A DNA stretch of 49,704 nt from Candidatus Rokuibacteriota bacterium (lineage in GTDB: Bacteria; Methylomirabilota; Methylomirabilia; Rokubacteriales; CSP1-6). Under the pieces are notes generated by a model. It made no database searches. It saw nothing but the letters and a program-made list of their open reading frames with translations, and was not told where the DNA came from. Within the stretch, counting starts at the first letter, position 1, and the number at the start of each line of letters is the position of its first letter. Location of the stretch: assembly GCA_030647435.1 (NCBI GenBank), contig JAUSJX010000151.1, positions 1 to 49,704 of the forward strand, in the 5' to 3' direction. Made by a program: the position numbers and the translations under genes. Shown one piece after another: positions 23,938 to 31,864 of the stretch.

Positions 23938-25056
23938 GTGAGCACCCGCGCGAGCGATCTTCCCTTCGAAGCCGTCCCTACGCCGGCCGAGGCGCTGAGC
24001 GTCAAGCGCGCGACGCTCTGGGCGTTGCTGGCCTCGAAGGTCGTCACGGGCTGGGGCGTCCAGTGGGATATCCAGTGGCATGTCCTGATCGGCCGCGACT
24101 CGTTCTGGATCCCGCCGCACCTCATCACCTACGCCGGAGTCAGCGCGGCCGTGTTCCTCTCCTTCGGCGTGCTCTTCTGGGAGACCTGGCGCGGGACGGG
24201 CGACATGCGGGTGCTGGGGCTCCGCGGCAGCCCCGGCTTCCAGCTGGCCGCCTGGGGCATCGCGGTCACCATCATCGCCGCGCCCATCGACGACCTTTGG
24301 CACCGGCTCTTCGGCATCGACGTGACGCTCTGGAGCCCGCCGCATCTCATGGGCATCCTGGGCGCCGTCATCAATGCCTGGGCGTGTCTCACGATCACGC
24401 GTGAGGTCTACCCCGAGGGCGGCCGCGCGCGGCTCGCGGCCATGGTCCTCACGGGCGCGACGCTGTACGGCAGCCTCCACCTCGTCGTGGACCCGTCCTT
24501 CCGCATCGCCTACCTCTACGGCGGCGTCCGCTTCTACACCTTCGCGATTTTGGCCGCCGTGCTCCTGCCGCTGGCGCTCGTCCCGACGGCGCGGCTCTCG
24601 GGAAACCGCTGGACGCCGGCGCTCGTCCTCGTCGTCGTGGCGCTCGTCGGGACGGCGGGGCTCTGGGTCGCGCGCGTGGGCTTCGAGGTGATGCAGCCGG
24701 TGTCCGTCATCGAAGAGGAGATCGCCAAGGATCCCACCTCGCCCATCGCGGTGGCCAACATCACGGCGAGGAAGAACGGCGTGACGCCGGGACGGGTGGG
24801 CGGTCTGCCGCTCCTGTACATGGGCTCGGCAGCGGTCGTCGGGATGGCGCTGGTGGACGCCCGCCGCCGCCCCGTCGCGTCCACCGTCGCGTTCAGCCTC
24901 CTGCTGTTCATCGTCGGCGGCTGGTTCATCGCCGCGAGACCGGCCCTGGCCCCGATGGTCCCCGACGCCGGGCCCACGCTTGCCGCCTTCATCATCACCT
25001 TCGTCGCCGCCCTCGTGGGCGGAGCGGCCGCCAAGCGGCTGTCGGACGCCCTCTGA
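23938..25056 (+). CDS. Multi-pass membrane protein with duplicated W-H...PPHL motif
   Basis: A 372-residue protein with about nine or ten membrane segments. Two similar motifs face each other: WDIQWHVLIGRDSFWIPPHL (about 41-60) and DDLWHRLFGIDVTLWSPPHL (about 119-138), each D-x-x-W-H followed by a W-x-PPHL. Such paired His/Asp sites at membrane edges often bind metal or haem, but I recognise no named family. A long loop (about 255-290) separates the C-terminal helices. It starts at GTG 23938, 9 bases after the FKBP gene, and ends 2 bases before an SDR gene, so the three form an operon. Confidence 0.78.
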   Translation: MSTRASDLPFEAVPTPAEALSVKRATLWALLASKVVTGWGVQWDIQWHVLIGRDSFWIPPHLITYAGVSAAVFLSFGVLFWETWRGTGDMRVLGLRGSPGFQLAAWGIAVTIIAAPIDDLWHRLFGIDVTLWSPPHLMGILGAVINAWACLTITREVYPEGGRARLAAMVLTGATLYGSLHLVVDPSFRIAYLYGGVRFYTFAILAAVLLPLALVPTARLSGNRWTPALVLVVVALVGTAGLWVARVGFEVMQPVSVIEEEIAKDPTSPIAVANITARKNGVTPGRVGGLPLLYMGSAAVVGMALVDARRRPVASTVAFSLLLFIVGGWFIAARPALAPMVPDAGPTLAAFIITFVAALVGGAAAKRLSDAL

Positions 25057-25058
25057 GC

Positions 25059-25961
25059 ATGGCCCCGGCGAAGTCGGTCGTGATCACGGGCGCCTCTACC
25101 GGCATCGGCGCCGCGTGCGCGCTCCATCTGGACCAGTTGGGCTGGAGAGTCTTCGCGGGTGTGCGAAAGCAGGCCGATGCCGAGGCGCTCCGGGCCCAGG
25201 GCTCGGCGCGGCTCACGCCGATCTCGCTGGACGTCACGGACACCGTCTCGATCTCGACCGCGGCCAGCGCGGTCGCCGGCGCCGTCGGAGACGCCGGCCT
25301 CGCGGGACTCGTCAACAACGCGGGTATCGTGGTGCCGGGACCGATCGAGTTCCTTCCCCTGCCCGATTTGAGACGGCAGCTCGAGATCAACGTGGTCGGC
25401 CAAGTCGCGGTGACGCAGGCTTTCTTGCCTCTCATCCGGGCGGGCCGCGGCCGCATCGTCAACATGGGGTCGATCGCCGGCCGCATGGCCACGCCGTTCA
25501 CGGGCGCGTACGGCGCCTCCAAGTTCGCCCTCGAGGCGCTGACCGACGCGCTCCGACTCGAGCTCGCGCCCTGGGGCATCTCGGTGTCCATCATCGAGCC
25601 AGGCGCGGTCGCCACGCCCATCTGGGAGAAGTCCGCGAAGAACGCCGAGGCCATGCTTGGCGCCGTCCCCCCGGAGACCTTCGTGCTCTACGCGGAGGCG
25701 ATCGAGGCCGTGAAGAAGACGGCGGCGCACGCCGCGAAGAACGCCGTCTCCCCTGTCGACGTGGCGCGCGCCGTGGAGCACGCGCTCACGGCCGCGAAGC
25801 CCAGGACCCGCTACGTCGTCGGCCGCGAGGCCAAGATCCGGGCGGCGATGGCCCTCTTCGTCCCCGACCGCGTCCGCGACAGCCTGGTCGCCAAGGCCAT
25901 GCGTCTCCCAAAAACCGCTCCCTCAACTCCTCCGAAAGCCGGAGAAGGAGCCTGGGGCTAG
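25059..25961 (+). CDS. Short-chain dehydrogenase/reductase
   Basis: A classical SDR of 300 residues: cofactor loop TGASTGIG (10-17), NNAG (about 86-89), catalytic Ser in MGSIAG, YGASK (about 152-156) and the PGAVATP loop. The wording resembles retinol or 17-beta-hydroxysteroid dehydrogenase-like SDRs that use NAD(P). The last about 20 residues (TAPSTPPKAGEGAWG) are low-complexity and repeat-like and may be a late addition. It begins 2 bases after the membrane protein stop. Substrate unknown. Confidence 0.9.
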   Translation: MAPAKSVVITGASTGIGAACALHLDQLGWRVFAGVRKQADAEALRAQGSARLTPISLDVTDTVSISTAASAVAGAVGDAGLAGLVNNAGIVVPGPIEFLPLPDLRRQLEINVVGQVAVTQAFLPLIRAGRGRIVNMGSIAGRMATPFTGAYGASKFALEALTDALRLELAPWGISVSIIEPGAVATPIWEKSAKNAEAMLGAVPPETFVLYAEAIEAVKKTAAHAAKNAVSPVDVARAVEHALTAAKPRTRYVVGREAKIRAAMALFVPDRVRDSLVAKAMRLPKTAPSTPPKAGEGAWG

Positions 25962-26000
25962 CAGGCGGCTCAAAAGGGTCCAGATGCGAGGCGGCGCCCC

Positions 26001-26122
26001 GCTGTTCGAGTTGAACGACGGCGTATGCCGTCGTGAGACAAGGGCTGAGTTGATTCCGCAGACGAACCGTACGACTCTGTCTCAGCCCTCGCCTCGGGGC
26101 TCCGCCCCTCAGCTCGAACAGC
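26001..26122. other. Multi-helix palindromic element
   Basis: A 10-bp closing stem GCTGTTCGAG (26001-26010) with CTCGAACAGC (26113-26122) encloses three more stems: ACGACGGC/GCCGTCGT (26015-26034, loop GTAT), AGGGCTGAG (26041-26049) with CTCAGCCCT (26081-26089), and GGGGC/GCCCC (26096-26108). All pairings are exact. A competing pair TGAGACA (26034-26040) with TGTCTCA (26078-26084) overlaps stem 2. It lies between convergent genes. It may be a mobile palindromic repeat or a structured RNA. The remainder of 25962-26201 shows no gene. Confidence 0.7.
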
Positions 26123-26201
26123 CACGAGCCTGCGGCCGAGGGCGCCCCAAGAGTCTTCATGCTAAATGGCGCAGATGGGCCCTTTTCAGCCGCCTGACGG
26201 T

Positions 26202-26492
26202 TTACTCGCAGCGGACGTCGATGTCGCAGCCTTCGGCTTGGAGCTCCAGGAGGATGCGGCAGACCCGGTCCACGAACCGGCGCGCGGCCTCCTGCATCCG
26301 CTCGTACCCGCGGATCACCAGCGTGTACGGTATGTCCACGTCGTTGATCTGGCCTCCGCAGACGCTGTCGGCGAGCGCGCCGAGGCTGCGCCCGTGCGAC
26401 CTCGGAGACCCTACCGCCAGGAAAAAGGCGTCGTAGAAGTCGTCCTTGCTGCGCCAGTGAACCCCCTCCAGGACGATCTCTTTCCTCGCCAT
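26202..26492 (-). CDS. Barstar-like protein
   Basis: A 96-residue protein matching the barstar fold: EIVLEGVHWRSKDDFYDAFF for strand 1 and helix 1, SLGALADSVCGGQIND as the LDAL-x-D recognition helix and loop, then DIPYTLVIRGYERMQE, and a C-terminal strand. Barstars inhibit barnase-type RNases by the acidic recognition helix. No barnase gene is next to it, so it may be an orphan inhibitor or a regulator. It follows dapF by 20 bases on the same strand. Confidence 0.8.
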   Translation of the reverse strand: MARKEIVLEGVHWRSKDDFYDAFFLAVGSPRSHGRSLGALADSVCGGQINDVDIPYTLVIRGYERMQEAARRFVDRVCRILLELQAEGCDIDVRCE

Positions 26493-26512
26493 GTCGCAAG
26501 AGGACGCGCGGA

Positions 26513-27376
26513 CTAGGCCTTGAGCGCGTCCATGAGGTCGCGGGAGAAGGTGCCGGCGTAGACCTCCTCCACTGGGCCCTTCAGCCGGATGGACCAATCC
26601 GGCCGGACGTCCACCTCGAGCGCGCCGCCGGGCATCCGCACCGTGACAAGCCCGTGGTCGCACAATCCGTTCTTGACCGCCGCGCACGCGACGGCGGACG
26701 AGGACGAGCCCGACGCCAGCGTATAGCCTGCCCCGCGCTCCCAGATCAGGATGTCCACCTGCGAGCGCGACGCCACGCGCGCGAACTGGACGTTGGTGCG
26801 GTTGGGGAAGGCCGGGTGGCGCTCGATCTGCGGGCCGAGCGTCCTCACACGCGCCTCGTCCAGCGCGTCCACGAAGACCACGCAGTGCGGGTTGCCGACC
26901 GACACGGCCGTGACCAGGAACGTCTCTGCGCCTACCTGGAGCGGCACCTTCACCACCTCGCGCGGAGGTCCATTCATGGGGATCTCGGGAGCCACGAAGG
27001 TGCAGCGCCCCATCTCGACCGTGACGAGATTCATGCGCCCGTGGACGAGGTGGCAGTGGCACTCCACGCGCCCCCCCTTGGTGTCCACGGTGAACACGGG
27101 CTGCTTGGCGTGCCCGTGGTCCCAGAGGTACTTGGCGAAGATGCGGAGCCCGTTGCCGGACTTCTCGGCCTCGCTGCCGTCGGGATTCAAGATGCGCAGC
27201 CCGAAGTCGGCGCCCGTCCAGGCCGGCACCTTGAGCAGGATGCCGTCGGAACCCACGCCCCGGTTGCGGTCGCAGATCCGCACGATCTGCGGAACCGTCA
27301 GCGGCGCCGGCAGGTCACGTCCGTCAATGACGATGTAGTCGTTGCCGAGCCCGTGCCCCTTGACGAACGGAATCAT
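26513..27376 (-). CDS. dapF: Diaminopimelate-epimerase-like protein with both catalytic Cys replaced by Ser
   Basis: A 287-residue two-lobed PLP-independent epimerase. N lobe: GLGNDYIVID, GVGSDGIL, and NPDGSEAEKSGNGLR where the family has A-x-x-CGNG-x-R. C lobe: VGNPHCVVF, RTNVQFA, and ERGAGYTLASGSSSSAVA where the family has ERG-x-GET-x-ACG-x-G. Both thiols that act as acid/base pair are Ser, and the GET Glu is Tyr. Either it is not a working DAP epimerase or it works on another substrate. Length and fold are intact, so decay is not indicated. It overlaps the GT2 gene by 4 bases. Confidence 0.88.
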   Translation of the reverse strand: MIPFVKGHGLGNDYIVIDGRDLPAPLTVPQIVRICDRNRGVGSDGILLKVPAWTGADFGLRILNPDGSEAEKSGNGLRIFAKYLWDHGHAKQPVFTVDTKGGRVECHCHLVHGRMNLVTVEMGRCTFVAPEIPMNGPPREVVKVPLQVGAETFLVTAVSVGNPHCVVFVDALDEARVRTLGPQIERHPAFPNRTNVQFARVASRSQVDILIWERGAGYTLASGSSSSAVACAAVKNGLCDHGLVTVRMPGGALEVDVRPDWSIRLKGPVEEVYAGTFSRDLMDALKA

Positions 27377-28149
27377 ACGCTCGCTTTAGCACCCCGCTGA
27401 TTGATGTAGTTGAGGATGCGCTCCGGAAGCCCGCGCACGTCGCTCGGCAGACGGCGCCGCCATTTCCGGGCGAAGCGCGCCATGGCCTGCCGCCGCTGTT
27501 CCAAGTCCTCGGCGGCCGCCACGGGCGCGCGCTCCCCTGTACGCGTGCCGCCGCCCCGGTGGACGAAGCGCGCGTCCACGACGGCGCACGCAAGGCCTCG
27601 CTCCCGCACGGCGAAGGAGAGCTCCCGGTCGTAGCCGTGGAAGAAACCGTAGCCTTCGTCGAATCCGCCGATCTCGTCCAGGAGCGATCGGCGGAGGCAA
27701 AGGCAGACGCCGTCAACCGCCGCCACTTCGACCACGGGCGCCGGCATGCGGAGGTCCCCCTCGAGACAGTGGACGATGGTGCGCCCGACGTAGCGCCCGT
27801 CGCGCCTGACCCGCCGCGCTCCGTAGAGCCCCGCGAGCCCCACACGCCTGCCGTCGCCGAGTGCCGCCTCCAGCCGCTCGAGCCACGCGGGCTCACGCAT
27901 CTCGGTGTCGTTGTGGAGGAAACAGATCACCTCGCCTCCGGCCAGCCGCGTCCCCTGGTTGAGCGCGCTGATCAGTCCCACGTTGGCGGCGTTCCGCTCG
28001 TAGCGGAGCGGGAACAGCGGGGCGAAGCGGCGGAAATAGGCTTCGGTGCCGTCGGTCGAGCCGTTGTCCACCACGCAGAGCTCGAAGGGGACGGTGGTCG
28101 GCCGGAGGCTTTCCAGACAGGCCCGCGTGAGCGCCTCCTGGTTGTGCAC
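27373..28149 (-). CDS. Family 2 glycosyltransferase
   Basis: At least 258 residues of a GT-A fold: CVVDNGSTDGTEAYF (nucleotide-binding Asp), NVGLISALNQGTRLAGGEVICFLHNDTEM (DxD-like NDT), and GGFDEGYGFFHGYDRELSFAVRERG (acceptor ED-like region). It transfers a sugar from a nucleotide donor, probably cytoplasmic. The only usual start in frame is GTG 28149. The frame is open a further 20 codons upstream into gltA and contains SVVLVVHN, the expected first beta strand, but has no ATG, GTG or TTG. The true start may be CTG 28155 or another rare codon. Coupled to dapF-like gene by a 4-base overlap. Confidence 0.85.
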   Translation of the reverse strand: MHNQEALTRACLESLRPTTVPFELCVVDNGSTDGTEAYFRRFAPLFPLRYERNAANVGLISALNQGTRLAGGEVICFLHNDTEMREPAWLERLEAALGDGRRVGLAGLYGARRVRRDGRYVGRTIVHCLEGDLRMPAPVVEVAAVDGVCLCLRRSLLDEIGGFDEGYGFFHGYDRELSFAVRERGLACAVVDARFVHRGGGTRTGERAPVAAAEDLEQRRQAMARFARKWRRRLPSDVRGLPERILNYINQRGAKASV

Positions 28150-28174
28150 GACCAGGACGACGCTGGCGGCCGGG

Positions 28175-29317
28175 CTACCGCTGGGCGAGCGGGACGTACT
28201 TTTCGTTCGTCAGGCCCGTGTAGTCGGAGCGCGGCCGGATCAGGCGGTTGTTGCCGTGCTGCTCGAGCACGTGCGCGGCCCAGCCGGCGACCCGGCTCAT
28301 GGCGAAGATCGGCGTGAACTCGTCCGTCGAGATGCCCATGGACGCGTACGCCGCTCCCGAGTACAGATCCACGTTGGGGAAGATATGCTTCTCCGCGGAG
28401 ACCACGCGCGCCATGATGTCGAGGATCTCGACGTTGGCGGTGCTGCCGGCCTGCCTGCCGAGCTCGAGGGCGAGGCGCTTGAGGTGCTTGGCCCGCGGGT
28501 CCTCCACGCGGTAGACGCGGTGGCCGAAGCCCATGATGCGCGCCTTGTCGGCGAGCGCCTGGCGGATCCAGCGGTCGGCCTTGGCGGGGTCCTCGATCTT
28601 CTCGACCATCAGCATGACCTGCTCGTTGGCGCCGCCGTGCAGCGGGCCCTTGAGCGCGCCGATGCCGGACACCGCCGCCGAGTGAAGGTCGGAGAGCGTC
28701 GCGGCCGTTACGCGGGCGGCGAAGGTCGAGGCGTTGAACTCGTGGTCAGCGTGGAGGATCAGGGCCACGTCGAAGGTCTTGGTGGCCAGCGGGGTGGGCT
28801 TCTGGCCGCTCATCATGTAGACGAAGTTCCCCGCGAGCGACAGCCGCGGGTTGGGCGCGACCGGCGCCTTCCCGCTGCGGATGCGGTCCCAGGCCGCCAC
28901 GAGCGTCGGCATCTGCGCCGTCAACCGGATCGACTTGCGAAGCGTCGCCTCCCGGGAGTTGTCCGCGGCGTCCGGGTCGAAGGCCGACAGCGCCGACACG
29001 CCGGTTCTCAGGATCTCCATCGGCGTCGTCTTCTTCGGGAAGAGCCGGAGCATGGCGAGGAGCTTGGGCGGGAGCTTGCGATTGGCCGTCGAGGAGAGCG
29101 CCTTGACGTGGGCGTCCAGCTCCTTGCGCGTGGGCAGCCTGCCGTACCAGAGGAGGTACGTCACCTCCTCGAAGGTCGACTCCGCGACCAGGTCCTCCAC
29201 GTCGAAGCCCCGGTAGACCAGCCGGCCCTTGTGGCCGTCGATGAAGCAGACCTCCGAGGGAGAGACGACTACGTCTTCCAGACCGGCCTTCGTGGGATTG
29301 GCGGCGGCGTCGCTCAT
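28175..29317 (-). CDS. gltA: Citrate synthase (or 2-methylcitrate synthase)
   Basis: A 380-residue type I citrate synthase. The catalytic residues are His in HADHEFNAST (about 224-228), His in GFGHRVYRVEDPRA and Asp in VDLYSG. GPLHGGANE is also conserved. It condenses acetyl-CoA (or propionyl-CoA) with oxaloacetate. ATG 29317 (MSDAAANPTK) is chosen because it gives the family N-terminus; upstream residues in frame are low-complexity. The methylcitrate activity cannot be excluded, particularly as an MmgE/PrpD gene is in the window. A nested dyad lies in the divergent gap upstream. Confidence 0.94.
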   Translation of the reverse strand: MSDAAANPTKAGLEDVVVSPSEVCFIDGHKGRLVYRGFDVEDLVAESTFEEVTYLLWYGRLPTRKELDAHVKALSSTANRKLPPKLLAMLRLFPKKTTPMEILRTGVSALSAFDPDAADNSREATLRKSIRLTAQMPTLVAAWDRIRSGKAPVAPNPRLSLAGNFVYMMSGQKPTPLATKTFDVALILHADHEFNASTFAARVTAATLSDLHSAAVSGIGALKGPLHGGANEQVMLMVEKIEDPAKADRWIRQALADKARIMGFGHRVYRVEDPRAKHLKRLALELGRQAGSTANVEILDIMARVVSAEKHIFPNVDLYSGAAYASMGISTDEFTPIFAMSRVAGWAAHVLEQHGNNRLIRPRSDYTGLTNEKYVPLAQR

Positions 29318-29353
29318 GGCTCCACCCAGTCTCCTCGGCGTGCGGGATGACAG

Positions 29354-29420
29354 CGGTTGTCTTGTACCATACGGCCGAACCCTGAGCAACACTTCGGCCC
29401 AGTGCCAAACTGGACAACCG
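29354..29420. promoter_or_regulatory. Nested inverted repeats in the gltA/methyltransferase divergent gap
   Basis: CGGTTGTC (29354-29361) is mirrored by GACAACCG (29413-29420), and inside it GGCCGAA (29373-29379) by TTCGGCC (29393-29399). The dyads lie between divergent starts at 29317 and 29434, with TATACT at 29421-29426. They fit paired operator half-sites better than an RNA hairpin, because the arms are about 51 bases apart. Confidence 0.45.
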
Positions 29421-29433
29421 TATACTGCCCCGC

Positions 29434-30282
29434 ATGGACCGGCGCATTCCGTCCGTCGTGGACTTTTACAGCCGCCATCCGATCAGCGAGGGCCAGATCG
29501 TGGACGCCCTCCGCCGGCAGGGCAAGGACCTCGAACGCCTCCAGCCCGAAGACCTGTACGACCTCGACCAGGACCACTACGGGGGCCTCGAGGCCGTAGA
29601 GGCCCTGGCGCGGCGCGCGCGCATCGACGCCGCGAGCCGCGTCCTCGACATCTGCGCCGGGCTCTGCGGGCCCGCGCGGTTCATCGCCCGCCGCTGGGGC
29701 GCGCGCGTGACAGGGCTCGATCTCAACCCCGAGCGTGCGGCGGGCGCCCGCCGCCTGACCGCCCGGGTCGGCCTCGCTCGGCTCGTGCGGATGGTGCGGG
29801 GCGACGCGCAGAGCCTCCCCTTCGGGGCGCGGGCGTTCACCGCCGTGGTCAGCCAGGAAGGGCTCCTCCACATTCCGGACAAGGGCCGGGTGCTGGCGGA
29901 GTGCGGCCGCGTGCTGCTGTCGGGCGGACGCATCGCCTTCAGCGACTGGATCGTCACGGCGCGCCTCGCCGACGGCGAGCGGCGACGGCTCGAGGAGTGG
30001 ATGGCCGCGGTCACGCTCCAGAGCATCGCTGGCTATAAGGCACTTCTCGCGCGGGCCGGATTCGGCGCCATCGACGCCGAGGACCTCTCGGCTGAGTGGA
30101 TCGGCATTCTCAGGCGGCGGCTCGAGATGTACCGCGGCCTGCGGGCGGATACCGTAGCGAGACTGGGTCAGGCCCGCTACGACGAATACGATCAGCTCTA
30201 CGCGTTCTTCGTCGGGCTCGTCGAAGCGGGAAAACTCGGCGGGGCGCGCTTCAGCGCAACAGCCGGTCCAGCAGTTTCTTGA
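29434..30282 (+). CDS. SAM-dependent methyltransferase
   Basis: A 282-residue class I methyltransferase of the glycine/sarcosine/phosphoethanolamine N-methyltransferase type. QDHYGGLEAVEALARRA precedes motif I VLDICAGLCGPARF (about 69-82); the acidic motif II residue is in TGLDLNPE, motif III in GDAQSLPFGARAF and motif IV region SGGRIAFSDW. The C-terminal helix is long. It is divergent from gltA and converges on the AsmA gene, overlapping it by 32 bases at the stop ends. Methyl acceptor unknown. Confidence 0.88.
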   Translation: MDRRIPSVVDFYSRHPISEGQIVDALRRQGKDLERLQPEDLYDLDQDHYGGLEAVEALARRARIDAASRVLDICAGLCGPARFIARRWGARVTGLDLNPERAAGARRLTARVGLARLVRMVRGDAQSLPFGARAFTAVVSQEGLLHIPDKGRVLAECGRVLLSGGRIAFSDWIVTARLADGERRRLEEWMAAVTLQSIAGYKALLARAGFGAIDAEDLSAEWIGILRRRLEMYRGLRADTVARLGQARYDEYDQLYAFFVGLVEAGKLGGARFSATAGPAVS

Positions 30283-31846
30283 CCTGCTCGGGCTCCTTGA
30301 CCTTGACGCCCGTCGGGATGACCCGCAGCGAGCCGCCGCTGCCCGTCACCTGGGCGCGGAGCTGGTTCGATCCCTGGGTCGCGACCACGTTCATGTCCGT
30401 CCGGCCGTCCACAAGCGCGTAGGTCCCGGCCACCGCCACCTTCAGGTCCTTGCCTTGATAAAGGAGGTCGTCCGTGCGAAGCACACCGGCGGTGATCCGA
30501 TAGCTGCCCGTTATCGAGTCGAAATCGAGCGACGTCTTCCTCGATCCGGAGAATTTCCCCCGCAGCGCTTGGTCGACGACCGTGCCGGCCTCGAGGACGT
30601 CGCGCACGAGCTTGAGCGCGCCCTCGCCCACGACGCGGCCCTTGCCGATCTTGAGCCGGCCCGTACCGTTCATGCTGCGCCACACGTCCGCGGTGCGCAT
30701 CGACAGCTCTCCGGCGAGATCGAGCGGCCCCGATACGGCGAAGCCCTGGCAGAGATAGCCCTGGAGCACCGGCTGCAGCTCGACGCCGTTAATCGTGATG
30801 TGCGTAAGGTTCAGAAGCGGAGAGGGCTCGGTCAGCCCGGCCGTGAACGTGAGCGCCACCGAGCCCTTGCCGAGCTTCGCGCTGAGCGGCGCGCTCTCGA
30901 AGGCCGCAGGCTTGAGCAGCACAGGCATGCGCACGTCGTTGAACGCCAGCTGGCGCCGCGTGGGCGGCGGGCACTGGCTCCGCTCCTGACTCACGGTCAC
31001 GCGGCTCAGATCGAGCTGGCCCGTCGCGCCCAGCCGCGCCAGCGCGCCGGAGACCTGGAGTTTGCCCTTCACTGGACCCGAGACCTCGGGCGAAGCGGCG
31101 AAGAAAGCCCGTGCGAGCGGCGCGATGTCGGCGCCTTCCAGGTCGAGCGAGGCCTTGATGGGCATGTCGCCGGCACGCGTCCCGACGGTCATTCGCAGAT
31201 CGCGGAGCTTGAGGCCTCCCGGCTCGACGCGGGCCTCGCCGCGAATATCGAGGTCCGCGCCGCCGACACCCGCCACGGTCGCGTTGATGTCCTGGATCCG
31301 GACATCGCCGCGCTTGTCCCCGAGCCGCTTGACGTGGACGACGGCGTTCGTGAGGCTGATGCGCGAGACCATGACGCCGCCGACGGCGGTGGCACCGGGA
31401 ATTCCCGGCACGGCGCGGGGAGCGGTCTTCGGCAGCATCGCGGCACCGGCCAACGTGGCAACGTTCCACCGCCCGCCCTCCTCCACCAGCTCGACCTGCG
31501 CCTTGTCGAGCGTGATGCTCGCCAGCTCGATCTTGAGCGAGAGCAGCGGCCGCAGGCGCACGCGCACCTGCACCTCGCCCACCCGCAGCACTGGGCTTGT
31601 GCCGAAGTGCGGATCATCGGCGATCTCGAGCTCGCGGAGAGTCACGTTCGGCAAGGGGAGCAGCGAGACGGACAGCGAAGCGAACTTCACCGGGCGGCCC
31701 ACAACCTGCCCCGCCGCCTGGGCGACATGCGCGCGGAAGGCCGCGGTGTCGACCAGGCGTGGCAATAGCGTCAGCGTCCCCGCCGCGAGCAGCACAATCA
31801 CGGCGAAGACGATCAGCGACCAGCGGAGCCATTTCCGGCCGGCCAT
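30251..31846 (-). CDS. AsmA-family envelope protein
   Basis: A 531-residue protein with one N-terminal membrane helix (about 8-30) followed by a large periplasmic beta-rich domain. The AsmA N-terminal pattern is present: DTAAFRAHVAQAAGQVVGRPVKFASLSVSLLPLPNVTLRELEIADDPHFG. The C-terminal AsmA_2 block has LDFDSITGSYRITAGVLRTDDLLYQGKDLKV. AsmA-like proteins bridge inner and outer membrane and help move phospholipids. The name implies a Gram-negative envelope. It is last of four same-strand genes (33957 to 30251). Confidence 0.88.
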   Translation of the reverse strand: MAGRKWLRWSLIVFAVIVLLAAGTLTLLPRLVDTAAFRAHVAQAAGQVVGRPVKFASLSVSLLPLPNVTLRELEIADDPHFGTSPVLRVGEVQVRVRLRPLLSLKIELASITLDKAQVELVEEGGRWNVATLAGAAMLPKTAPRAVPGIPGATAVGGVMVSRISLTNAVVHVKRLGDKRGDVRIQDINATVAGVGGADLDIRGEARVEPGGLKLRDLRMTVGTRAGDMPIKASLDLEGADIAPLARAFFAASPEVSGPVKGKLQVSGALARLGATGQLDLSRVTVSQERSQCPPPTRRQLAFNDVRMPVLLKPAAFESAPLSAKLGKGSVALTFTAGLTEPSPLLNLTHITINGVELQPVLQGYLCQGFAVSGPLDLAGELSMRTADVWRSMNGTGRLKIGKGRVVGEGALKLVRDVLEAGTVVDQALRGKFSGSRKTSLDFDSITGSYRITAGVLRTDDLLYQGKDLKVAVAGTYALVDGRTDMNVVATQGSNQLRAQVTGSGGSLRVIPTGVKVKEPEQVKKLLDRLLR

Positions 31847-31864
31847 GTTCGTCGCTGCCCCGCG

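Noticed and set aside
26202-26492. Barnase/barstar toxin-immunity pair
   Set aside because: Only the barstar-like partner is visible; no barnase-type RNase gene is next to it.
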